Part shown: piece after piece, positions 1 through 5,206 of the stretch
How positions within the stretch are numbered: position 1 is the stretch's first letter
Layout: every line of letters begins with the position of its first letter
Source of the DNA: Holosporales bacterium
Lineage (GTDB): Bacteria; Pseudomonadota; Alphaproteobacteria; BNTO01
Direction of reading: 5' to 3'
DNA: 5,206 nt
Assembly: GCA_031257945.1 (NCBI GenBank)
Contig: JAIRNU010000094.1
Coordinates: 1 to 5,206 of the forward strand
The notes under the pieces: generated by a model
The model's input: the letters and a program-made list of their open reading frames with translations, nothing else
Database searches by the model: none
What the model was told of the DNA's origin: nothing
Position numbers and translations under genes: made by a program

Positions 1-1
1 T

Positions 2-489
2 ACGTCAAGAAGCGTTGAAATGGTCGATTTGTCGCTACTACTGTTGTACCACGTGCATCACGGGGGATTGTTTGAGAAACTGGTGGAGACCTTTCACCAA
101 CTTTTCGCTTAGCAGTCTCAATCCGTGACCCTCCCAAATAGCCTGACGAGCATTGAACTGTGTGCTTTCATGGGATGTCGAGCATTACAAAATATTTCTT
201 TACCAGCTAGACTCGAAACCATCGAGAATGGGGCCTTTGCTAACTGCACAGCTCTAAAAAGCGTTACGGTACCTGCAAGTGTTACTCGTATCGGGGACAG
301 TGCATTTTTTGGCACAGGACCAGTGTTCTTAGATTTGTCACAATATGACGGGGTAATTGCCGACGAGCCGAATGTTTTTTTGACCAGGATCTTTAGTAAA
401 CAAGTACCTGACTCTAATATGCGGTGGATAGCATCAAGCAGTACAGGGTGTACAGTGAAGTGTCGCAACGGCTGCTGGCGACTGACTAA
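2..489 (+). pseudogene. BspA-type leucine-rich-repeat (LRR_5) protein, degraded and 5'-partial
   Basis: The frame is open from the left edge, stops at a TAG at 110-112, then resumes without a shift and runs through three LRR_5 units (122-328) with the family signature LP..L..I...AF..C..L. Proteins of this family are usually surface-exposed or secreted and mediate binding or adhesion. After about 418 the same frame continues to a TGA at 521 with unconvincing sequence. The frame starting at 421 instead encodes AVDSIKQYRVYSEVSQRL and stops at 487-489, which fits the VP..V..Y type of end seen after such repeats, so a frameshift near 418-421 is likely. A GTG at 125 could start an intact short ORF (125-523), but no Shine-Dalgarno sequence precedes it. 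The first 36 codons show no repeat. Being a pseudogene is an inference from one stop and one presumed shift; the repeat family itself is clear. Confidence 0.55.
122..328 (+). repeat. three tandem LRR_5 units of 23 codons
   Basis: Three consecutive 69-nt units (122-190, 191-259, 260-328) each encode a variant of [S/N][V/I][T/S][L/V]P followed by a hydrophobic position, then I, then AF. The first two carry C..L near the end, while the third has GTG in place of the cysteine motif. Similarity lies at protein level rather than in the DNA, so the units are old repeats, not a recent tandem duplication. Confidence 0.7.
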
Positions 490-636
490 CGCGGAAAATT
501 CAACGTGGGAACGCTGCCGGTGATGGCATAAATGTGAGCATGTATGGCCTGTCTCTGTTCCTGTCCCAGAAACGCCACAAGAGCCTATACAAACTCACAG
601 TACTTTCTTCCACCTACTTACACGCTTTACTTCCCA

Positions 637-1227
637 TCAATCGCCGATGATATCCTTGATTTTCTTGTCCAATAAGGCGATTGCTTCATTCGTTAAATCT
701 ATCCTAGGCGAAGAAAAAAACACCGTCATCGTTTCAAAAACGTTGGCGTTAAGGATGATATCCAGTTTGTACTTCTTCGCTAAATCCTTCGTTACCTTTA
801 AGACAGCGTCATTAAGGCGTTGTTTGAGGACTATATCGCGCTTTCTTAATTGTTCCTTTTCAATTTGTACCTGTGGTTCCAAAATGGCGAACTCCTGATC
901 AAATTGTTTTTTGTACTCCAATCGCGCTTTAGCAGAATTCTTTAAATCCTTAGATTGCTTCAAAATATCCTGAAGATTTTTGTACTCAGCTCTGATTTTT
1001 TCATTAACATCTTCAAATGCTTTCTTTTCAAGGTCCAGCACCTTCAGAAACGCTTGTGATTCTTTTTTTATGCGGGAGCCATCAACTATAGCCAGCTTTA
1101 AACATTTGCTTCCAAATTGCGGGTCGCCACCATTTTTATTACAAAACAAAAAACAGCAAATAATAACGAAGACTGCCGCACAAACGGCGCCAAGTATTCG
1201 GCCCTTTGAAAAAATAAATTCAGTCAT
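637..1227 (-). CDS. skp: OmpH/Skp-family periplasmic chaperone, probably membrane-anchored
   Basis: The 196-residue product has the pattern of the OmpH/Skp family, periplasmic holdases that bind unfolded outer-membrane proteins after Sec export and hand them to the Bam machinery. Residues 44-57 (KLAIVDGSRIKKES) match the conserved first strand of the family. Residues about 60-145 are highly charged and heptad-like, fitting the long coiled-coil tentacles. Residues 150-192 match the family's closing segment (AKKYKLDIILN, then a hydrophobic strand, SP.IDLT and a final helix). The N-terminus has a hydrophobic core at residues 11-28 without an obvious AXA cleavage site or a lipobox (FLFC), so it may stay as an anchor; typical Skp is about 160 residues and cleaved. 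It begins 25 bp after the bamA stop, which supports an operon. The ATG is preceded by only a weak AGAG ribosome-binding sequence. Confidence 0.88.
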   Translation of the reverse strand: MTEFIFSKGRILGAVCAAVFVIICCFLFCNKNGGDPQFGSKCLKLAIVDGSRIKKESQAFLKVLDLEKKAFEDVNEKIRAEYKNLQDILKQSKDLKNSAKARLEYKKQFDQEFAILEPQVQIEKEQLRKRDIVLKQRLNDAVLKVTKDLAKKYKLDIILNANVFETMTVFFSSPRIDLTNEAIALLDKKIKDIIGD

Positions 1228-1252
1228 CAGCTACGCTCTTTTTGCTTTACCC

Positions 1253-3871
1253 TCAATTGAACTTCATACCATACCCAAACAAAAATTTCTGCACTACATC
1301 ATAGTCTGTTTTCTTCAAAGGCCAAGCGTACCCAATGCTCAGCATACCAAATGGGGAGTTCCACGCGACTGAAAATCCAGCAGCCACACGCACTTCGTAA
1401 TCATCGTGCAGAATAGCAATTTCCTCGCCTGATTCCTTTTTAGGCCCTCTCCACGCCGCCCCAGCATCCAAAAAGACGGTTCCGAAAAACTCTGCATCCT
1501 TAGGGAATAACGGCATTGGGAACGACAACTCCGCAGACCCGTATAACGCCAGCGTAGCCCCTACCCTTCTGCCCTTTATCCGTCGCAGTGCCACAATTTT
1601 TACGGCGTCGCTTTGATTTTCCTTTACAGCTTTTACGAATATATCTCTCCATTGCGTTAACTTTTTGGAATCATGCTTCAAGTCAAAACTTTTTTCTAAT
1701 GTAAAGTCTTTTATTGCTTTTTCTTCGGCTGTAAGGAATGTTTTTTGCTCATCAGTTAAAAAGCTTTTGTCCGCCCGCATAAACCCATCAAAAGCTTCTT
1801 CTATTTGTTTTGCGGGCAGTCCCCTTACTGGAGAAACCCCGAAAAACTCGAAGCCACGCAACGAGTCACCGCCAATATAAAGCGCATCAGCAACTCGAAT
1901 TTTACTTCCAAGTCCCATAGCATGCGCAAAAGAGCCCCGTAAATTAAATATAACATCCTTGCTGACCTTGCAGTGCCAACTTCCCGACCACGTGTTGATC
2001 AGGTGCTTAATCGATCCGCCAAGCCCAGAAAGCTTTGTCGTCCAGGAGAGCCTGAAGCCCTTAGACGGTAAAATCCGCCGATTCCTTTTGTCGTACGCTA
2101 TTGTGTGTATAATCGCCGAGCCCCAGGCAACCCCGATATCGTCTTCCGCACTAATCAGGCGCTTAAAATCACCGCCCTCCTTCGTTTCAAGCCACTGTGC
2201 ATATTCTGATTTATTTTGACTCATAATATCGCGTTCTAGGTTTTTGAATATATTTTTCTCTTTGTCTGCATCTACGCTTAAATCTTCCCGGTGCAACTTA
2301 TAGCTAATATTTTGAAAAACAAACGGCTTGATTTGGTACGCAAGACCGGCCAGTCCCCCTACCTGCGTTAACAAGAGCCCCGTTAACTTTTTCGATCTTG
2401 TGTAGAAAAACGAAGAATGCCCCATAATGTTTCGCCCAAATAAGCGCGGTTCCGCGAAATCTATGGTGAAATTCGACTCCTTTTTAGCAAAGGTATAGTC
2501 AAAGCCAAAAGCCTGCCCGCGCCCCGTAAAATTAGGATTGTAAAGGTGCAACCCAATAGACGCTCTTTCCAGCGAAGAATAGCCAACTTGCGCCCAAATC
2601 TCCCCGGTACTCTGTTCCTTTACATCAACAGCAACTATTACCTTATTTTTATCAGACCCTTCTGACGCGTTGATGGTAACGTTTTTAAAGAAATTAAGGG
2701 ACTTTATCCGGTCCTCCGCGCTCTTAAATACTTTCGGATCAAATGGGTCGCCTTCATCAAACGGGATTTCCCTGCGAATCACATAATCTCTAGTATAGGA
2801 ATTGCCGATTATATTAATTTTCTCTACAAAAACCTTTGCTCCATCTACAATAACAAATGTAACATCCACCGTATTCTCACCGCGATTCTTTTGAAAAATC
2901 GGCCTGATATTAGCAAAATTGTACCCTTGCGAAATTGCGATAGAGCGAAGAATTTCACAACAAAACTCTATCATTTGGTTATCAAAAACAGCGCCCTGCT
3001 TCGCTATAACTGCAGCTTCTAAGAGCTTTTTATCGATAGCGCTAATTTTGGAATCAACGGAAACTTTGCCAAATTTATAAATGCTACCCTCTTTGATGTT
3101 GTAAGTTATATAGAACCCTCGTTTATCCAGGCTAAGTTCTGCAGTAGCAGAGACGATTTCAAAATCTGCATACCCCTTGCTTAGGTAAAACCGTGTAAGC
3201 TCCTTTTGATCCTGCAAAAATTTGTCTGGATCGTACATTTTGTTGGTAACCCCTCCGAAGCGCCGAAAATGGAACCACTTTTTTTCTTGAATACTAAGTA
3301 GGTCCCGCAACTCCGATGACAAGAAAGAATCGTTCCCAACGAACATTATCTTTTTAACGTACGCCGGCTTTCCATCCTTTATTTCAAAAACGAGATCTAC
3401 GCGGTTGTCCGGCAGCCTTACAATTTTAGGAACAACTTGAGCATTAAAAAAACCCTGACTCCGGTACATATCCAAAATTATCTGCTGGGTTTCTTGGATC
3501 GTAGCGTCTGACAGCACCTGCCGCGGCTTTAGCTTCACAACATCCTTCAATATATCGTGCATGCTGTGCTTCATCCCTTCGTATGCAATTTTATTAATTA
3601 CAGGATTTTCTTGCACGGAAATTGTTAATACACCACTACTAATATCTACTGTTATATTCTTAAAATATCCAGTTCTACTTAAAGCTTTAAGTATTACATT
3701 TGTAGCATTGCTATCGTATACATCACCTTTCTTGTAAGGCACCTCAAACAAAATTGTCTCTGTTTCTATTCGGATATTACCTACTACAACAATTTTTTGT
3801 ATTACCGATGACTCTGCAACATTTATTAATAACACAAACCAAAAATAGCGGAGGAAACGCAATCTTTTCAT
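1253..3871 (-). CDS. bamA: BamA, outer-membrane protein assembly factor (Omp85)
   Basis: BamA is the outer-membrane core of the Bam complex, folding and inserting beta-barrel proteins. From the ATG at 3871 the product has 872 residues: a signal peptide (about 1-20: basic KRLRFLR, hydrophobic WFVLLINVA); five POTRA domains, roughly 24-90, 91-167, 170-264, 265-343 and 346-420; and a barrel from about 425. Family landmarks include GNSYTRDYVIRREIP (POTRA5), NPNFTGRGQAFGF, EPRLFGRNIMG, YDKRNRRILPSKG, the loop L6 motif LRGF (671-674; usually VRGF), GSAELSFPMPL, LDAGAAW and SPFGMLSIGYAWPLKK. Oddities are a charged insertion at about 684-765 in L6, another at about 531-578, and a final Asn after the usual terminal Phe. 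Alphaproteobacterial homologues are usually around 750-800 residues. An upstream TTG at 3895 is possible, but the ATG has a good TTAGGTG seven bases ahead and begins the signal peptide. skp follows at 25 bp. Confidence 0.96.
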   Translation of the reverse strand: MKRLRFLRYFWFVLLINVAESSVIQKIVVVGNIRIETETILFEVPYKKGDVYDSNATNVILKALSRTGYFKNITVDISSGVLTISVQENPVINKIAYEGMKHSMHDILKDVVKLKPRQVLSDATIQETQQIILDMYRSQGFFNAQVVPKIVRLPDNRVDLVFEIKDGKPAYVKKIMFVGNDSFLSSELRDLLSIQEKKWFHFRRFGGVTNKMYDPDKFLQDQKELTRFYLSKGYADFEIVSATAELSLDKRGFYITYNIKEGSIYKFGKVSVDSKISAIDKKLLEAAVIAKQGAVFDNQMIEFCCEILRSIAISQGYNFANIRPIFQKNRGENTVDVTFVIVDGAKVFVEKINIIGNSYTRDYVIRREIPFDEGDPFDPKVFKSAEDRIKSLNFFKNVTINASEGSDKNKVIVAVDVKEQSTGEIWAQVGYSSLERASIGLHLYNPNFTGRGQAFGFDYTFAKKESNFTIDFAEPRLFGRNIMGHSSFFYTRSKKLTGLLLTQVGGLAGLAYQIKPFVFQNISYKLHREDLSVDADKEKNIFKNLERDIMSQNKSEYAQWLETKEGGDFKRLISAEDDIGVAWGSAIIHTIAYDKRNRRILPSKGFRLSWTTKLSGLGGSIKHLINTWSGSWHCKVSKDVIFNLRGSFAHAMGLGSKIRVADALYIGGDSLRGFEFFGVSPVRGLPAKQIEEAFDGFMRADKSFLTDEQKTFLTAEEKAIKDFTLEKSFDLKHDSKKLTQWRDIFVKAVKENQSDAVKIVALRRIKGRRVGATLALYGSAELSFPMPLFPKDAEFFGTVFLDAGAAWRGPKKESGEEIAILHDDYEVRVAAGFSVAWNSPFGMLSIGYAWPLKKTDYDVVQKFLFGYGMKFN

Positions 3872-3878
3872 ATACCTA

Positions 3879-3885
3879 CACCTAA
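3879..3885 (-). promoter_or_regulatory. bamA ribosome-binding site
   Basis: On the minus strand TTAGGTG lies seven bases upstream of the ATG at 3871. It supports that ATG over the in-frame TTG at 3895, whose use would add eight residues in front of the signal peptide. Confidence 0.6.
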
Positions 3886-3927
3886 CACACACCAACTTAA
3901 CCGCAAACTGCCCCCCACCGATGTTAA

Positions 3928-3954
3928 TTCATACAGCGGCAACGCATGTAACAA
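3928..3954 (-). promoter_or_regulatory. candidate sigma-70-type promoter for bamA-skp
   Basis: Minus-strand TTGTTA (3949-3954, 4 of 6 matches to TTGACA) and TATGAA (3928-3933, 4 of 6 to TATAAT) are separated by 15 bp. The location, about 57 bp before the bamA start in the divergent intergenic region, is right, but both boxes are weak and the spacer is short. A promoter must lie between 3872 and 4030 if bamA starts the operon; this exact placement is tentative. Confidence 0.25.
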
Positions 3955-3974
3955 ATAGCATCAATAATGGTTGC

Positions 3975-4003
3975 ATTCAATCTCAGAATGGTGCACTTAT
4001 AAC
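3975..4003 (+). promoter_or_regulatory. candidate promoter for gapR
   Basis: TATAAC (3998-4003) matches five of six bases of the -10 consensus and lies 27 bp ahead of the gapR ATG. With a 17-bp spacer the -35 would be ATTCAA (3975-3980), only three of six matches; the better-looking TTGCAT at 3971-3976 would require a 21-bp spacer. The -10 is the stronger part of this call. GTGCACT (3991-3997) abuts it directly upstream. Confidence 0.35.
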
Positions 4004-4030
4004 AACGGTGGCTATTAGATAGGTTTTGTT

Positions 4031-4276
4031 ATGGAAAGTGAAATTGGAGGAATCGCGGCGGACCAACTAAAGTCGTGTATCCAAAAACTTGAAACTCTAG
4101 AAGAAGAAAAAGCAACAATTGGAGAAGCGATTAGGGAGGCTTTTGCGGAAGCCAAATCGGAAGGCTTTGACCCTAGAATCTTGCGCAAAGTTTTGAAGCT
4201 GCGGAAGATGAAAAAAGAGGATGTGTTGGAGGAGGAAGAGTTGACCGACCTCTACATGAGTGCACTACAAAGCTAA
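4031..4276 (+). CDS. gapR: GapR-family (DUF2312) nucleoid-associated DNA-binding protein
   Basis: The 81-residue product matches the GapR family nearly end to end. GapR in Caulobacter (about 89 residues) is a nucleoid-associated protein that binds AT-rich, overtwisted DNA ahead of replication and transcription and assists topoisomerases. Visible family features are IAADQLKSCIQKLETLEEEK (7-26), a coiled-coil helix; then IREAFAEAKSEGFDPRILRK (34-53), and the basic LKLRKMKK stretch likely to contact DNA, ending in EEEELTDLYMSAL. The protein has no signal peptide or membrane segment and should act in the cytoplasm on the nucleoid. It is divergent from bamA with 159 bp between the starts. The ATG has an AGG at 4021-4023, seven bases ahead. 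An inverted repeat overlaps its stop codon and a long hairpin follows, so it is probably monocistronic. Confidence 0.93.
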   Translation: MESEIGGIAADQLKSCIQKLETLEEEKATIGEAIREAFAEAKSEGFDPRILRKVLKLRKMKKEDVLEEEELTDLYMSALQS

Positions 4277-4283
4277 AGTGCAC
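4260..4283 (+). other. perfect 7-bp inverted repeat spanning the gapR stop codon
   Basis: GTGCACT (4260-4266) and AGTGCAC (4277-4283) pair perfectly around a 10-base loop containing the TAA stop (4274-4276). No T-run follows, so it is not a standard intrinsic terminator. It could be a small mRNA stem at the end of translation or a protein-binding palindrome; GTGCAC is itself palindromic and also occurs in the gapR promoter region. Confidence 0.4.
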
Positions 4284-4285
4284 CC

Positions 4286-4359
4286 GAGGGTTAGGCGGTG
4301 GGTTGCGCAATTTTAAAACGGTAATTTCTGCGGGGCTTAAGGTTGCGCTGCCTAACCTC
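4286..4359 (+). other. long imperfect hairpin behind gapR: candidate 3'-UTR structure, terminator or small RNA
   Basis: The outer stem pairs GAGGGTTAGGC (4286-4296) with GCCTAACCTC (4350-4359): ten base pairs with one bulged G. After an asymmetric internal loop (eight bases against one), the inner stem pairs GCGCAATTTTAA (4305-4316) with TTAAGGTTGCGC (4337-4348): twelve pairs, two of them U-G, around a 20-base apical loop. The U-G pairs would be A-C mismatches in a minus-strand transcript, so the fold favours plus-strand RNA, the same direction as gapR. The following TCTTTAA is a poor U-tract and the loop is large, so a classical rho-independent terminator is uncertain. No tRNA or known RNA family was recognised. 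Confidence 0.45.
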
Positions 4360-4455
4360 TTTAATGACGCATAAGCGCGTTTCTAGCCACTTCCGCAATT
4401 AGTCTAAAATAACGTGTAAAATGTCGATCAAGCTGAGAATAGTATGCAAAGTCGT

Positions 4456-4974
4456 TCAGATAACTCTAATTGCACTAAACTTGCAGAGCTTGTTGGTTAA
4501 CGAAAACCCGCTCACACAGGCCCACACAATAAACGCAGCTGTTCCCGCATTGCGGTCACGAGTAAGAAGGTATTCAGCAAGTGGAGCACTACGCATCCAC
4601 CCGCGTCCATCAACTAACAAAAACGCCAATGCGTAAATACCAAGACAGACGTGCAATAAACTAAAATGTGGCCCTATCGTATTTAATACAGACGAGGCCC
4701 AGCCCAATTTACTACTGTATAGCAGTGTAATACATACCGCCGCACAGTGCGCCGCCGCGCGCAATTGGTAATCTCGCGGAACACCAACCGGATTGGTCAT
4801 CATAAAAACACTGAGCTCGGACATTAAATCCCTTCCAGCGTCATTAAAGTCACCCCAAGCACCTATCGCTCGCCGGTTTATAACGAAGTCGTCAGCATAC
4901 AAGTTATTTCTTTGTGCTCCGACCAATGACGCTGCTATCAAAAACGCTGTTGAAAAGCGACGAAATATTCCCAT
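4456..4974 (-). CDS. hypothetical membrane protein with signal peptide
   Basis: I do not recognise a family. From the ATG at 4974 the product has 172 residues. Residues 1-27 resemble a signal peptide: GIFRRF, hydrophobic STAFLIAASLVGA, and a possible cleavage at LYA before DD (27/28). A polar stretch (28-70) is followed by three hydrophobic segments at about 73-92, 103-121 and 144-162, the last two separated by a charged link (VDGRGWMRS...LTRDRN). Four cysteines (77, 81, 110, 153) lie in or near the membrane segments and one more (164) close to the end. The signal-plus-helices plan loosely resembles small inner-membrane components such as VirB2-type subunits, but no such motif was seen. A TTG at 5037 would add 21 residues; the ATG was chosen because it starts the signal peptide, though its ribosome-binding site is weak. 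The gene converges on gapR. Confidence 0.55.
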   Translation of the reverse strand: MGIFRRFSTAFLIAASLVGAQRNNLYADDFVINRRAIGAWGDFNDAGRDLMSELSVFMMTNPVGVPRDYQLRAAAHCAAVCITLLYSSKLGWASSVLNTIGPHFSLLHVCLGIYALAFLLVDGRGWMRSAPLAEYLLTRDRNAGTAAFIVWACVSGFSLTNKLCKFSAIRVI

Positions 4975-5206
4975 AACCACGACGAACCATATACAACCCT
5001 GCTGCAGCCTACACAATATTGGGCGATACAACAACAAAATAAGCTCAACTGAAATGCGCAGTATTCATCGGTAGGAACAAATACTTGAACGCTAACTCCG
5101 CCTAAATTAGTGGGTCGATCTTTAGCTTTTTGAACAAATTCCTGTTCTTTTGTGTCATCTCGCTCCGAACCCACTGCTGAGTCCACATATTCCGATTTTG
5201 GTATAT
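4938..5206 (-). CDS. C-terminal part of an unrecognised protein, truncated by the window edge
   Basis: A minus-strand frame is open from the right edge to a stop at 4938-4940, about 88 codons. A GTG at 5186 could start it, but the frame stays open further upstream, so it more likely enters from outside. The first part reads as genuine coding sequence (ERDDTKEQEFVQKAKDRPTN, then GGVSVQVFVPTDEY). The last 38 or so residues are rich in Cys, Phe and Tyr and look less like a normal protein end, so a frameshift or decay within 4940-5060 is possible. It overlaps the start of the next minus-strand gene by 37 bp, which is long for a translational overlap. No family was recognised. Confidence 0.4.
   Translation of the reverse strand, partial: IPKSEYVDSAVGSERDDTKEQEFVQKAKDRPTNLGGVSVQVFVPTDEYCAFQLSLFCCCIAQYCVGCSRVVYGSSWLWEYFVAFQQRF

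Noticed and set aside
118..468. Minus-strand open frame of 116 codons opposite the LRR region
   Set aside because: The plus strand carries clear LRR_5 repeats; the minus frame has no recognisable motif and is an antisense shadow.
486..650. Continuation of the LRR gene in a third frame (around VSMYGLSLFLSQKRH)
   Set aside because: The stretch is short, starts just after stops in the other frames, has no repeat or motif, and another frame of the same DNA (VPVPETPQEPI) looks equally plausible; nothing decides between them.
1125..1227. Lipoprotein signal in the skp homologue
   Set aside because: The residues before Cys29 (FLF) do not form a lipobox, and the hydrophobic core is long enough to be an anchor.
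980..1372. Plus-strand open frame across the skp-bamA junction
   Set aside because: It is antisense to two well-supported genes and its translation shows no family features.
4286..4359. 74-nt closed structure of tRNA-like length
   Set aside because: It has no seven-pair acceptor stem with D, anticodon and T arms and no GTTC-type T loop on either strand; it folds as one long hairpin.
4421..4636. Plus-strand open frame of 71 codons following gapR
   Set aside because: Most of it lies antisense to the 3' end of the minus-strand membrane protein gene and it has no recognisable motif or good ribosome-binding site.
4793..5074. Plus-strand open frame opposite the unknown membrane protein
   Set aside because: The minus-strand reading has a signal peptide and membrane helices, whereas the plus frame reads like a shadow; moderate certainty only.
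1..5206. CRISPR array, insertion sequence or integration site
   Set aside because: No spaced direct repeats, terminal inverted repeats with a transposase frame, or tRNA-adjacent duplication were seen.

Overview
The window looks like part of the chromosome of a host-associated alphaproteobacterium, most likely in the Rickettsiales/Holosporales range. Three things point there: a small GapR (DUF2312) protein, a family largely confined to Alphaproteobacteria; a BamA whose barrel motifs follow the alphaproteobacterial pattern; and a moderate-to-low G+C with a decayed surface-type leucine-rich-repeat gene beside housekeeping genes. The genus cannot be named from the sequence alone.

Layout. Positions 1-489 (+) hold the remains of a BspA-type leucine-rich-repeat (LRR_5) gene, interrupted by an in-frame TAG and probably by a frameshift near its 3' end. 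Positions 490-636 show no convincing gene. Positions 637-3871 (-) carry bamA followed 25 bp later by an OmpH/Skp-like chaperone gene, evidently one operon for outer-membrane protein biogenesis. Positions 3872-4030 form a divergent promoter region. gapR (+) occupies 4031-4276 and is followed by two inverted repeats, the second a long hairpin of about 74 nt. Positions 4360-4455 look empty. Positions 4456-4974 (-) encode an unrecognised small membrane protein with a signal peptide. A further minus-strand reading frame enters from the right edge and overlaps the start of that gene.

How the genes work together. Skp-type chaperones hold unfolded outer-membrane proteins in the periplasm, and BamA folds and inserts them in the outer membrane, so the bamA-skp pair is a functional unit. 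GapR is a nucleoid-associated protein that binds overtwisted DNA; it is transcribed divergently and has no direct link to the Bam pathway. The usual proteobacterial neighbours rseP (upstream of bamA) and lpxD (downstream of skp) are not found here.

Main points of interest: BamA carries a charged, helix-like insertion of roughly 70-80 residues in loop L6 next to its conserved RGF motif, plus a smaller barrel insertion, and ends in Asn after the usual terminal Phe. The hairpin behind gapR has two G-U pairs that would exist only in a plus-strand transcript. No clear new multi-gene system (defence, CRISPR, mobile element) was found.
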